Program-made: the position numbers and the translations under genes
The notes under the pieces: generated by a model
What the model was told of the DNA's origin: nothing
Databases searched by the model: none
What the model saw: the letters and a program-made list of their open reading frames with translations, nothing else
Shown: piece after piece, positions 10,081 to 17,865 of the stretch
Position numbering within the stretch: the first letter of the stretch is position 1
How the letters are laid out: each line of letters begins with the position of its first letter
DNA from: Streptomyces echinatus
Lineage (GTDB): Bacteria; Actinomycetota; Actinomycetes; Streptomycetales; Streptomycetaceae
Assembly: GCF_014203595.1 (NCBI RefSeq)
Contig: NZ_JACHJK010000002.1
Coordinates: forward strand, 620,001 to 684,000
Direction of reading: 5' to 3'
Length of the DNA: 64,000 bases

Positions 10081-10629
10081 CAGGAAAGTGCCTTGACCAC
10101 TTCCTGCGCCAGCGGCCCCGACGAAGCCGGATTCTGCCCCGTGTGGAGGTTGCCGTCCGACACGGTGTACGGCTCCCAGGCGGGACCACGTGTGTACTTG
10201 GTGGGGAGCTTCTTCAACTCGTCCTCCAGGAGCCACTTCGCGTCCTTGGCGAAACCGACGCCCTCTTCTACCTCGTTGCAGAATCCGGTCATGTTGAGGT
10301 CCGCGAAGGGCGTTTTGCCGTGCTCGTCGCGGGTCGCGAGGATCGCGGCGGGGGCGTGGCAGACAATGGCGAGGGGCTTGCCCGACGCGAGCGCCTTGCG
10401 CAGCAGTACCGCAGAGTCCGCGTCGGAGGCGAGATCTTCCACAGGCTCATGGTGTCGACGACGGGGATAACGGCGCCCGGTGTTGCCACGGTGACCTCGT
10501 AGCCGGCGTCCGTAAAGACGCTGTAGGGTGCTACGAATTCTTCGGCCCAATATCCGGTCGGATGACGATGTCCATTCTTGAATGTGTCCAGTAGCTTGCG
10601 CCGGTAAGTACAATAAGAATTCGACTCAT
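10080..10629 (-). pseudogene. DJ-1/PfpI family protein, two frameshifts
   Basis: ATG 10629 has a strong AAGGGGGG upstream on the reverse strand and opens MSRILIVLTGASYWT. The reading then shifts to give HRHPTGYWAEEFVAPYSVFT and GYEVTVATPGAVIPVVDTM, and shifts again near 10445 to EPVEDLASDADSAVLLRKAL. The nucleophile elbow AIVCHAPAA and the family C-terminus (EVVEGVGFAKDAKW-like) follow. Together these form the ThiJ/PfpI glutamine-amidotransferase-like fold (class of glyoxalase III/deglycase proteins). With two frame breaks it cannot be translated as it stands. Its 5' end is unusually AT-rich, which may indicate different ancestry. Confidence 0.75.
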
Positions 10630-10876
10630 GACTGCCCCCCCTTGATGTCGGGAAGGGGATATGTGCCTTTGTAGGCTACCCGCGCCGGGCGGCCGCGGCA
10701 ACCGGAGATGCGTTCACGGCGACGCGGAAATTAAATGGATGGCGCCCATATTCAATTTCCTGTCCGCGCCGGTTTCAATACTGTCTCATTTTCGGGTCGT
10801 GAATTACCGGCGGGCCACGTTCATTACCCTCCGATGCCTCTAAAGTGGGGCAACTCGTTCAGGCGGGCCCGCCCAC
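10630..10876. other. AT-rich intergenic stretch
   Basis: No gene. The stretch around 10725-10850 (AAATTAAATGG, CAATTTCCTG, TTCAATACTGTCTCATTTTC) has clearly lower GC than anything else nearby. It could hold the promoter of the DJ-1 gene on the reverse strand or be acquired DNA. No direct function can be read. Confidence 0.5.
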
Positions 10877-10972
10877 GGGTTCGACGCGTCGGGCGGCGAG
10901 TCGTTCTTCATGGCCGGCCTGCTGAACAACGGTCAGACCTGTTGGCTGCGCTCAGCGTCGCCCATCCTCGGC
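10877..10972 (+). pseudogene. Aldehyde dehydrogenase scrap (catalytic cysteine region)
   Basis: The frame GFDASGGESFFMAGLLNNGQ followed by TCWLRSASPILG resembles the catalytic-Cys segment of aldehyde dehydrogenases (..NNGQTC...R..AP). About 30 residues are recognisable; nothing of the Rossmann or C-terminal parts is present on either side. I take it as debris of a deleted gene. Confidence 0.5.
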
Positions 10973-11047
10973 GTCCCCAGTCCAGCGAGAGTCCGGCACC
11001 CCCGGCAGGAGGCCGCCGCCCTCCGAGCCATCACCGCGCAACACGCA

Positions 11048-11725
11048 CTACGGCAGTCGCCAGTCCACCGGCTGCGCCCCCTGCCGCAGCAGCAGATCGT
11101 TGGCCCGGCTGAACGGGCGCGAGCCGAAAAAGCCCCGGTCCGCCGACATCGGCGACGGGTGCGCGGACTCGATCGCCGGGAGATCCCCCAGCAGCGGCCG
11201 CAGATTACGCGCGTCACGCCCCCACAAGATGGACACCAGCGGCTTGCCGCGCCCGGCAAGGGCCCGGATCGCCTGCTCGGTGACCTCCTCCCAGCCCTTG
11301 CCCCGGTGCGCCGCGGGCTTGCGCGGGGCCGTCGTCAACGCCCTGTTGAGCAACAGCACACCCTGCTGCGTCCACGGCGTCAGATCGCCGTTCGACGGCC
11401 TGGGCAACCCGAGGTCGGAGTGCATCTCCCGAAAGATGTTCTCCAGACTCCCCGGCAGCGAACGCACTTCAGGCGAGACCGCGAAACTCAGTCCGATGGC
11501 CATCCCGGGTGTGGGGTAGGGATCCTGTCCCACGATCAGGACACGGACGTCATCGAAAGGCTGCTGGAAGGCCCGCAGGACATTCGCCCCGGACGGAAGA
11601 TAAGTCCGGCCGGCCGCTATCTCGGCCCGGAGGAAGTCCCCCATGGCCGCGACGCGTTCAGCCACAGGTTCGAGAGCCTTCGCCCAGCCTGCTTCAACAA
11701 GTTCATGCAAGGGTCGTGGTGCCAC
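11048..11725 (-). CDS. ung: Uracil-DNA glycosylase, family 1
   Basis: 225 residues, the full length of family 1 UNG. It removes uracil from DNA as the first step of base excision repair. Motifs: [16 protein letters not shown] (catalytic Asp water-activating loop), LLLNRALTT (uracil recognition strand), [11 protein letters not shown] and [14 protein letters not shown] (leucine/DNA intercalation loop with the catalytic His). The start at 11725 gives the usual N-terminus ([16 protein letters not shown]). A truncated second copy lies inverted 230 bases upstream. Confidence 0.95.
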   Translation of the reverse strand: MAPRPLHELVEAGWAKALEPVAERVAAMGDFLRAEIAAGRTYLPSGANVLRAFQQPFDDVRVLIVGQDPYPTPGMAIGLSFAVSPEVRSLPGSLENIFREMHSDLGLPRPSNGDLTPWTQQGVLLLNRALTTAPRKPAAHRGKGWEEVTEQAIRALAGRGKPLVSILWGRDARNLRPLLGDLPAIESAHPSPMSADRGFFGSRPFSRANDLLLRQGAQPVDWRLP

Positions 11726-11801
11726 GGCGCCTCACTCTACTGGTGGGCGCCGTGCCCCGGCACAACACATAAGCCCTCACGCACGGCCGCCGCTCCTGGC
11801 G

Positions 11802-11918
11802 CTACTCTTCGTCTTCGTCGGGATCTTCGAACCGGTCGAGCAGATCACGCAGCCGGTCACCGGGAAGGAGGGGAGCCCGTTGCACCCAGTGATCAAGCCA
11901 CTCCGCAATGGTCGTCAC
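11802..11918 (-). CDS. Candidate 38-residue acidic protein upstream of ung
   Basis: A GTG frame on the reverse strand encodes [13 protein letters not shown], then [14 protein letters not shown] and an acidic tail EDPDEDEE. It has good codon bias and a protein-like helical pattern. An in-frame stop lies two codons before the GTG. It sits 76 bases upstream of ung on the same strand. It may be a real small protein or the C-terminal piece of a gene cut when the neighbouring ung copy was deleted. Confidence 0.4.
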   Translation of the reverse strand: MTTIAEWLDHWVQRAPLLPGDRLRDLLDRFEDPDEDEE

Positions 11919-11957
11919 ACCTGGTCAGCCCCTCACACTCGGTACGCAGATCGCGGA

Positions 11958-12302
11958 ACTCCCGCACACACGGTGGGCCTGTCGTTCTCGGTCGCGCCCG
12001 AGGTGCGCCCCCTGCCGCCCAGCCTGATCAGCCCGGGCGCGCATCGCGGCAAGGGCTGGGAGGAGGTCACCGAGCAGGCGATACGGGCCCTCGCGGCGCG
12101 CGGCAAGCCGCTGGTGTCCATCCTGTGGGGCCGAGACGCCCGCAACCTCCGTCCGCTGCCCGGCCGTCTTCCGGCGGTGGAGTCCGCGCACCCCTCGCCC
12201 ATGCCGGCCGACCGCGGCTTCTTCGGCTCGCGCCCCTTCAGCCAGGCCAACGACCTGCCGATGCGGCAGGGCGGACAGCCGGTGGACCGGCGTCTGCCGT
12301 GA
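11958..12302 (+). pseudogene. Truncated second uracil-DNA glycosylase copy
   Basis: This frame reads [18 protein letters not shown], jumps directly to [18 protein letters not shown], and then runs to the C-terminus with [20 protein letters not shown]. Compared with the intact ung on the other strand it has lost the first 75 or so residues, including the catalytic GQDPYP, and about 45 internal residues. The remaining part is highly similar. It ends in a 4-base overlap (GTGA, 12299-12302) with the kinase gene, which suggests this was the original partner of that gene. Confidence 0.85.
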
Positions 12303-13273
12303 CCGCCGCGGGGTATCTCGCCGTGGACTCGGGCGGTTCCGGCCTGCGGGTCGCCGTCGGTGTCCCGGGGCGGGAACCCGCGGCGCGGCACGAGTCCCGG
12401 GAACCGGTCCGCACGGGTGCGCGGGGCATCGACCCGGCCCATCTGCTGGAGCAACTCGTCCCGGTGGCCCGCGCCCTGGCCGCCCGGGCGGAGCTGGACG
12501 GGCTGGGTACGGCCGTCGTCGGGGCGGCCGGGTTCGCCACCCTGGGCGACGCCCTGCGCGCCGAACTGCCCGGCGCCCTCGCCCGGGAGCTGGGCGTACG
12601 CACCGTGGCGCTCGCTGCCGACGCCGTCACCGCCTACGCCGGCGCCCTCGGGTCGCGGCCGGGCGCGGTCCTCGCCGCGGGCACCGGGCTGATCGCGATC
12701 GGCACGGACCTGACGGGCTGGCGGCGGGCCGACGGCTGGGGGCACCTGCTGGGCGACTGCGGCAGCGGCGCCTGGATCGGGCGGGCCGGCCTGGAGGCCG
12801 CGCTGCGTGCCCACGACGGCCGCGACGGCGCTTCCGCCTCGCTGCTGGCCTGCGCCGAGGAGCAGTTCGGCCCGGTGCGCGGCCTGCCCGGCCTGCTGTA
12901 CCCGCGGGCCGACCGGGCCGCCGTTCTGGCCTCCTTCGCGCCCCGGGTTGCCTCCTGCGCCGCACACGATCCGGTCGCCGCGGAGATCCTGGGTGCGGCG
13001 GCCCGGCACATGGCCGACTCCGCCGCGGCCGTCTGCCCGGCCCGGGGCGAACCCGAAGTGGCGCTCACCGGCGGCCTGTTCCAGATGGGCGACCCCCTCC
13101 TCATGCCCCTGCGGGAGGAACTGGCTCGCCGGCTGCCGCACGCCCGGCAGGTACCGGCCGCGGGGGATCCGCTGCACGGCTCGGTACGGATCGCGACGGA
13201 TCTGGAGGCGGGGCGGCTCGACCTGCCGGGGGATCCTGCGATGCTCTGCGTGAGCCACACCCAGCGTGACTGA
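12299..13273 (+). CDS. BadF/BadG-type ATPase, N-acetylglucosamine kinase-like
   Basis: 324 residues with the ASKHA sugar-kinase fold: phosphate-1 loop [13 protein letters not shown], a central [12 protein letters not shown] acid, AGTGLIAIG, and the [16 protein letters not shown] motif typical of the N-acetylglucosamine kinase/BadF group. It would phosphorylate GlcNAc or a related amino sugar taken up from chitin or the cell wall. The GTG start overlaps the stop of the ung remnant. With that gene broken, coupled translation may be reduced. Substrate is inferred from family, not proven. Confidence 0.82.
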   Translation: MTAAGYLAVDSGGSGLRVAVGVPGREPAARHESREPVRTGARGIDPAHLLEQLVPVARALAARAELDGLGTAVVGAAGFATLGDALRAELPGALARELGVRTVALAADAVTAYAGALGSRPGAVLAAGTGLIAIGTDLTGWRRADGWGHLLGDCGSGAWIGRAGLEAALRAHDGRDGASASLLACAEEQFGPVRGLPGLLYPRADRAAVLASFAPRVASCAAHDPVAAEILGAAARHMADSAAAVCPARGEPEVALTGGLFQMGDPLLMPLREELARRLPHARQVPAAGDPLHGSVRIATDLEAGRLDLPGDPAMLCVSHTQRD

Positions 13274-13316
13274 CCGTCGGCGAGAAGGGGGTTGTGTCGC
13301 GGTGTCGGCCCATGCG

Positions 13317-13332
13317 TCCGGCATGTGCCGGA
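13317..13332. promoter_or_regulatory. 7-bp inverted repeat between kinase and CbiX-like gene
   Basis: TCCGGCA-TG-TGCCGGA forms a perfect palindrome in the 165-bp gap. The two-base spacer is too tight for a normal terminator loop, so an operator is as likely as a transcript end. No regulator for it can be named. Confidence 0.4.
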
Positions 13333-13438
13333 AACGCGTGTCATGCGTACGTAACTCATCAGACAAAACCGGACGGATACCGCTCACCTGCACCCTCCCC
13401 GAACGGAGGAACCCAGGAAACCAGTAACATGCGGCGCC

Positions 13439-14365
13439 ATGAGCTCCCCCACTGGACCCGCGTCCGGCCTGCCCGTACGAATGCCGCGACCCCGCCAGCC
13501 CGGACGGCACCGCCGTCCGGAGCCGCTGGTGGCTCCCGAGGGCGCGCCCGCGCTCGTCCTCGCGGTGCCCGGCGCGCCCAGCGCCGCCACGCGCAGCCTC
13601 GCCGAGGAGGTCGTGAGCATCGCCCGCTCCGAGCTGCCCGGCCTGGACGCCCGGATCGGGTACCTGGACGGGGACGACTCCGAGTTCCTCACGCTCCGCT
13701 CCGTGCTGGCCATCGCCGCCGAGGAGCGCACCGCCCGTTACGAGCAGGCCGTCGCCGCCGGGATCGAGGGCGTCAAGGAGCCCGACGGCCCGGTCGCCGT
13801 CGTCGTCCCGCTGCTGGCCGGACCGGACAACGCGCTGCTGCGCCGGATCCGTCAGTCCGTGATGGACAGCCGGGTCGCCGCCGACCTGACCGATGCCCTG
13901 GGCCCGCACCCGCTGCTCGCCGAGGCGCTGCACGTGCGGCTGTCCGAGGCGGGCCTGGCCCGCGCCGACCGCGCCCGGCTGTTCACCGTGGCCACCGCCG
14001 CCGACGGCATCATCCTGGCCTCCGTGGGCGGCGACGAGGCCGTGCAGGCGGCCGGCATCACCGGCATGCTGCTCGCCGCGCGCCTGGCCGTGCCGGTGAT
14101 GTCGGCGGCCCTGGACCAGGAGGGTTCCATCTCCTCCGTGGCCGAGCAGCTGCGGTCGTCCGGCTCGCAGCAGCTGGCCCTGGCGCCGTACCTGATCGGC
14201 CCGGAGATCGACGCGGGTCTGCTGGCCGCCGCGGCCGAGGAGGCGGGCTGCGCCACGGCCGAGGCGCTCGGCGCGTACCCGGCGATCGGCAAGCTCGCGC
14301 TCGCCAAGTACACGACGGCGCTGGGCATCGCCCCGCAGCAGCCGCAGGGCGCGCCGGTCCGCTGA
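13439..14365 (+). CDS. CbiX/SirB-like (sirohydrochlorin chelatase-like) protein
   Basis: 308 residues. Two repeats of the chelatase fold are visible: PALVLAVPGAPSAATRSLAE ... VAVVVPLLAGPDNALLRRIR, and a second half with PYLIGPEIDAGLL. In place of the usual His ligands at the active centre there are few histidines, so true metal insertion is doubtful. The neighbours give no cobalamin or siroheme context. The family call rests on fold pattern and memory of Streptomyces annotations. The start at 13439 precedes a Pro/Arg-rich leader of about 40 residues. Confidence 0.6.
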   Translation: MSSPTGPASGLPVRMPRPRQPGRHRRPEPLVAPEGAPALVLAVPGAPSAATRSLAEEVVSIARSELPGLDARIGYLDGDDSEFLTLRSVLAIAAEERTARYEQAVAAGIEGVKEPDGPVAVVVPLLAGPDNALLRRIRQSVMDSRVAADLTDALGPHPLLAEALHVRLSEAGLARADRARLFTVATAADGIILASVGGDEAVQAAGITGMLLAARLAVPVMSAALDQEGSISSVAEQLRSSGSQQLALAPYLIGPEIDAGLLAAAAEEAGCATAEALGAYPAIGKLALAKYTTALGIAPQQPQGAPVR

Positions 14366-14403
14366 CGCGGGCGGCCACCGGTGGCCGGCGTCCGTACGAC
14401 ACA

Positions 14404-14431
14404 GGGCCCGCTCCCGTCCGGGGGCGGGCCC
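14404..14431. terminator. Bidirectional GC-rich hairpin between convergent genes
   Basis: GGGCCCGCTCCC pairs with GGGGGCGGGCCC (one T-G pair) around a GTCC loop. It lies between the stops at 14365 and 14457 and can end both transcripts. Confidence 0.85.
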
Positions 14432-14456
14432 TTCGCCGTGTCCGGGCCCGAAGGGT

Positions 14457-15494
14457 TCAGCCGAAGACCACGCAGGAGGCCGCGGTGACCCGCACGGAGC
14501 CGTCGTAGCGGGGGATGCCCGTCGCCTCGTCCACGGCGAACCAGGTCACGTCACCGGAGCGCTCGTTGGCCGCGTAGAGGAAGCCGCCGTGCTGGGCGAG
14601 CGCGCGGGGCCAGCGCCCGCCGCAGGGCACCGTGGTGGTCAGCCGGAGCCCGTCGTCTTCGACGGCGAGGACCGACAGGACGTCCTCGCCGCGGGTCGCC
14701 GTCCACACGAAGCGGCCGTCGGGCGAGACCACGATCCCCGAGGGGTAGGCGTCCCCGGCCGGTGCGTCCCGCAGCACGGGGACCTCGGTCAGCGGCTTGA
14801 GCGAGCCGCCCTCGGCGTCCCAGCGGCACACCGTCACCGTGGGGGTCAGCTCGTTGACCACGTAGGCGTGCTCGCCGTCCGGGTGGAAGGCGAGGTGGCG
14901 CGGGCCGGAGCCCGGGCGCAGGGCGATCTCGCGGTGCACGGCCGGGGCGCCGTCGGCGAGGGTGCAGACGCGGACCGAGTCCGTCCCGAGGTCGACGCTG
15001 ACGGCCCAGCGGCCGCTGGGGTCGGGCTGCACCTGGTGGGCGTGCGGGCCGCGCTGGCGCCGGTCGTGCGGCCCGGAGCCGGTGTGCTGGAGCCGCCCGG
15101 AGGGCGCGTCGGCGAGCGTGCCGTCCGGGCGCAGGGGTACGGCGGTGACGCTGCCGCAGCCGTAGTTGGCGGTGAGCAGATGCCCGTCGTGCAGGCTGAG
15201 ATGGGTGGGGCCGCTGCCGTCCACCGGTACCGGTGCGCCGGTGGGTTCCGGCCGGTCGCCGGTGACGCGGTAGGCGGCGACGGCGCCCTCGGCGGTCTCG
15301 CTGACCGCGTACAGCGTGTGCCCGTCCGGTGAGAGGGCCAGGTAGGAGGGGTCGGGTACGTCCTTGACGGCGGACACGACGTCGAGGGCCCCGCTGCGCG
15401 GCGCGACCTCCGCGATCACCAGTCCGGGGCCGCCCGCCGCCGTGAACGATCCGATGAACGCCCGGCGCCTGCCCGCCCTGCCGTCCTGTGCCAC
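14457..15494 (-). CDS. Lactonase (YbhE/6-phosphogluconolactonase-type beta-propeller)
   Basis: 345 residues made of repeated propeller blades, seen as the recurring SPDG turns (LALSPDGHTLYAVSE, FHPDGEHAYVVNE, VVSPDGRFVWTAT). This matches the lactonase/MLE-like seven-bladed fold that hydrolyses sugar lactones such as 6-phosphogluconolactone. Histidines HDRRQRGPHAHQVQPDPSG in the middle blade are typical of the family. No signal peptide, so cytoplasmic. A DasR-like palindrome lies about 95 bases before the start, which hints at control by amino-sugar status. Confidence 0.82.
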   Translation of the reverse strand: MAQDGRAGRRRAFIGSFTAAGGPGLVIAEVAPRSGALDVVSAVKDVPDPSYLALSPDGHTLYAVSETAEGAVAAYRVTGDRPEPTGAPVPVDGSGPTHLSLHDGHLLTANYGCGSVTAVPLRPDGTLADAPSGRLQHTGSGPHDRRQRGPHAHQVQPDPSGRWAVSVDLGTDSVRVCTLADGAPAVHREIALRPGSGPRHLAFHPDGEHAYVVNELTPTVTVCRWDAEGGSLKPLTEVPVLRDAPAGDAYPSGIVVSPDGRFVWTATRGEDVLSVLAVEDDGLRLTTTVPCGGRWPRALAQHGGFLYAANERSGDVTWFAVDEATGIPRYDGSVRVTAASCVVFG

Positions 15495-15510
15495 CGCTGT
15501 CCCCTCTCGG

Positions 15511-15566
15511 TCGAGCCCGTCGAGTCCCGGTCGAGCCAGTCGAGCCGGCCGAGCCGGTCCGGGGCC
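15511..15566. repeat. Degenerate GGTCGAGCC direct repeats
   Basis: Variants of (G)GTCGAGCC(C/A/G) follow one another about five times just upstream of the lactonase start. They are imperfect 9-11 base units and probably arose by slippage. No coding role seen. Confidence 0.6.
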
Positions 15567-15588
15567 GACGGTAGCAGTCGATCAGTCC

Positions 15589-15600
15589 CGGTCTAGACCA
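15589..15600. promoter_or_regulatory. Candidate DasR (GntR/HutC) operator
   Basis: CGGTCTAGACCA contains the perfect palindrome GGTCTAGACC and differs at one end position from the TGGTCTAGACCA core known for DasR, the GlcNAc-responsive regulator of Streptomyces. It is placed where the lactonase promoter should be. Binding is inference from the motif. Confidence 0.6.
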
Positions 15601-15644
15601 AGAGGGCGGGGCGGCAGGGCGGTTCGCGCGAAGCGGCGGGCCGT

Positions 15645-17210
15645 TCAGGCCCCGACCAGCCGGGACCCGGACGGCGTGCGCAGGGGTTCCGCGAGGTCGG
15701 CGAGGGCGCGCTCCAGGCCGTGCAGATGGGCCAGGGCCGGTTCGGCGGGCGATTCGGCGGGGCGCCGCACGGGTTCGGCGCGGCCGGCGGTGAGGGCCTC
15801 GACGGCGGCCTCCACACGCCAGCAGGCGGCGGCGAGCCGGGCGTCGTGGGACGCCTCGGGGTCGGCGGCGATCGCCACCAGGCCCCGGATCTCGCGGGCG
15901 CAGTCGTCGAGCAGCGCCAGCACCCGGCGGGCCCGCGCCTTCCGTGCCGGCCTGGGGTTCAGCGGGTGCACCAGCGGGGCCACCGACAGCCGTACCCGGC
16001 CGAGCAGCTGTTCCAGTTCGGCGACGCGGGGCGCGGGGTCGGCCGTGGCGGACCCGGCGAGGCGGGCCGCGGCCTCGGCGGTGCACGCGTGCACGCAGCG
16101 CAGGGCCCGCTGGATCCAGGCGTCGGTGGTGGCGTGCGTGGTGACCGGCAGCACGATCGCGACGGCGAGCGCGGCGCCGAGCGCGCCGACGCCGGTCTCC
16201 GCGAGGCGCAGGGCGAGCAGTCCGGGGCTGAGGACGCCGAGGAGGCCGTAGAGGGACTCGGCGAGCACGGTCACCCAGAGCATCATCCAGGTGTAGGAGA
16301 CGGCGGCCGTGTAGAAGATGCCGAAGACGGCGACCGCGACGAGGACGGCCGTCGGGACCGGGGCACCGTCGACGGGTACGGCGACGAGGAAGCCCAGGCA
16401 GATGCCGATCACCGTGCCGAGGACCCGCCGGAAGCCGCGGACCAGGGTCTCGCCGCGCGAGGCGGTGTTGACGAAGATCCACCAGGTGGCGCCGACGGCC
16501 CAGTACCAGCGCTGCCCCGACACCAGCTGGCCCACGACGAGCGCGAAGGCGGCGCCCGAGGTCGCCTGGACGGCCTGTCGCGTGGTCACCCGGGCCAGCC
16601 CGGTCCCGGCGGGCGGGGCGGGTACGGCGACCGGGGGCAGCCGGCGCTCGTAGCACCACACACCGAACCGCACGGCGGCCGCGCTGAGCACGGACAGCAG
16701 GACGGCGGCGTACAGCTCGGGCAGCTGCGCCGGGGTGGCGTGCAGGAACTGGGCCACGAAGAAGGTCATGAAGGCGAACACGCCGAGGCTGTGACCGCGC
16801 GGACCCCACCGGCGGGCGTAGACGCCGGCGCCGACCACGGCCAGGAAGGCGAAGTCACGGGCGACGGGGACGTCGTGCAGCTCCGCCGCGACGGCGAGCA
16901 CCGGCACACCCACGGCGGGCAGCAGGGCGGTGGTGACCGCCTGCCCGCGCACGGTCGGGTCGGCGACGGTGAACAGGGCGAGCAGCGCGGCGAGCCCGCC
17001 GGTGACCGCACCGGCGAGGGAGTGTCCGGCGAGTCCGCAGACCACGACCGCCAGGCCGATGCCGAGGACGGCCCGCGCCGCGAAGCGCAGGCGCGCCCCG
17101 CCCGGGTCCGGAGCCACGAACATCCTCTTCAGCACTGCTGTCCTCCCCGGGGAACGAAACACGGCACAGAAAAGGCGCCGCGGGATCCGCAGCGCCATCG
17201 ACAGGTCCAT
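15645..17210 (-). CDS. FUSC-family membrane protein (aromatic acid exporter-like)
   Basis: 521 residues with two clusters of membrane spans (about residues 45-170 and 210-340, e.g. VLGIGLAVVVCGLAGHSLAG and TAVLVAVAVFGIFYTAAVSY) followed by a long cytoplasmic helical C-terminus. This layout fits the FUSC/fusaric acid resistance family that exports aromatic acids. WYWAVGATWWIFVN before the second cluster is a family feature. The start at 17210 gives a basic leader; an internal ATG at 17126 is also possible. It is divergent from an Lrp-type regulator, which may control its expression. Confidence 0.82.
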   Translation of the reverse strand: MDLSMALRIPRRLFCAVFRSPGRTAVLKRMFVAPDPGGARLRFAARAVLGIGLAVVVCGLAGHSLAGAVTGGLAALLALFTVADPTVRGQAVTTALLPAVGVPVLAVAAELHDVPVARDFAFLAVVGAGVYARRWGPRGHSLGVFAFMTFFVAQFLHATPAQLPELYAAVLLSVLSAAAVRFGVWCYERRLPPVAVPAPPAGTGLARVTTRQAVQATSGAAFALVVGQLVSGQRWYWAVGATWWIFVNTASRGETLVRGFRRVLGTVIGICLGFLVAVPVDGAPVPTAVLVAVAVFGIFYTAAVSYTWMMLWVTVLAESLYGLLGVLSPGLLALRLAETGVGALGAALAVAIVLPVTTHATTDAWIQRALRCVHACTAEAAARLAGSATADPAPRVAELEQLLGRVRLSVAPLVHPLNPRPARKARARRVLALLDDCAREIRGLVAIAADPEASHDARLAAACWRVEAAVEALTAGRAEPVRRPAESPAEPALAHLHGLERALADLAEPLRTPSGSRLVGA

Positions 17211-17254
17211 GAGAGCACCACCAGGGTCACTGGCTCAAGTCAACGCCGATCCGC

Positions 17255-17360
17255 TGGGCCATTGGCCCTTCCGCGGCGGAGCAAGCCGACCCATGGCAAC
17301 GCCAACGGCCCAGGTCGAGCGGCACATGGGGCGGCGAGGGCAGTGGGCCATTGGTACAGT
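17255..17360. promoter_or_regulatory. Repeated TGGGCCATTGG operator and leaderless promoter
   Basis: The 11-mer TGGGCCATTGG occurs at 17255-17265 and again at 17344-17354. The first copy is part of the perfect palindrome GGGCCA-T-TGGCCC (17256-17268). The second runs straight into TACAGT (17355-17360), a -10 element 8 bases before the ATG of the Lrp-type gene, so its mRNA would be nearly leaderless. The arrangement fits autoregulation by the Lrp protein and control of the divergent FUSC gene. Confidence 0.6.
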
Positions 17361-17368
17361 CGGACATC

Positions 17369-17845
17369 ATGGCCGTGGACGAACTCGACACCCGCATCCT
17401 GCGGCTGCTCCTGGAGCAGCCGCGCACCAGCGTGCGCGAGTACGCCCGCATCCTCGGCGTGGCCCGCGGCACGCTCCAGGCGCGGCTGGACCGGATGGAA
17501 CGGGACGGCGTGATCACCGGCACGGGCCCCTCCCTCTCCCCCGCCGCGCTGGGGCATCCGGTGCTGGCCTTCGTGCACATCGAGGTCACCCAGGGCCATC
17601 TGGACGACGTGGGGGACGCGCTGGCCGCCGTCCCGGAGATCGTGGAGGCCTTCTCGATCACCGGTGGCGGGGATCTGCTCGCCCGGGTGGTGGGCCGGGA
17701 CAACGCGCATCTGGAGGACGTGATCCAGAAGCTGATCAGCCTGCCGGGCGTGGTGCGCACCCGTACCGAGGTGGCGCTGCGCGAGCGCGTCCCGCACCGG
17801 CTGCTGCCCCTGGTGGAGTCCGTCGGCCGGGCGGCCCGCGTCTGA
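17369..17845 (+). CDS. Lrp/AsnC-family transcriptional regulator
   Basis: 158 residues: N-terminal helix-turn-helix (LDTRILRLLLEQPRTSVREY, then ARILGVARGTLQARLDRMER) and a C-terminal RAM/AsnC ligand-binding domain (VLAFVHIEVTQGHLDDV, AFSITGGGDLLARVVGRD). Such proteins bind amino acids or related small molecules and act as octamers on spaced sites. ATG 17369 is chosen over the TTG at 17351 because a -10 box ends at 17360. Divergent from the FUSC exporter and followed by a HAD gene 20 bases later. Confidence 0.92.
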   Translation: MAVDELDTRILRLLLEQPRTSVREYARILGVARGTLQARLDRMERDGVITGTGPSLSPAALGHPVLAFVHIEVTQGHLDDVGDALAAVPEIVEAFSITGGGDLLARVVGRDNAHLEDVIQKLISLPGVVRTRTEVALRERVPHRLLPLVESVGRAARV

Positions 17846-17865
17846 TCCTTGGCATGCTGGACGCC

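Noticed and set aside
13294..14508. A 404-residue forward frame over the CbiX-like gene
   Set aside because: Extreme Arg/Pro/Gly content and no fold; the frame from 13439 carries the conserved sequence.
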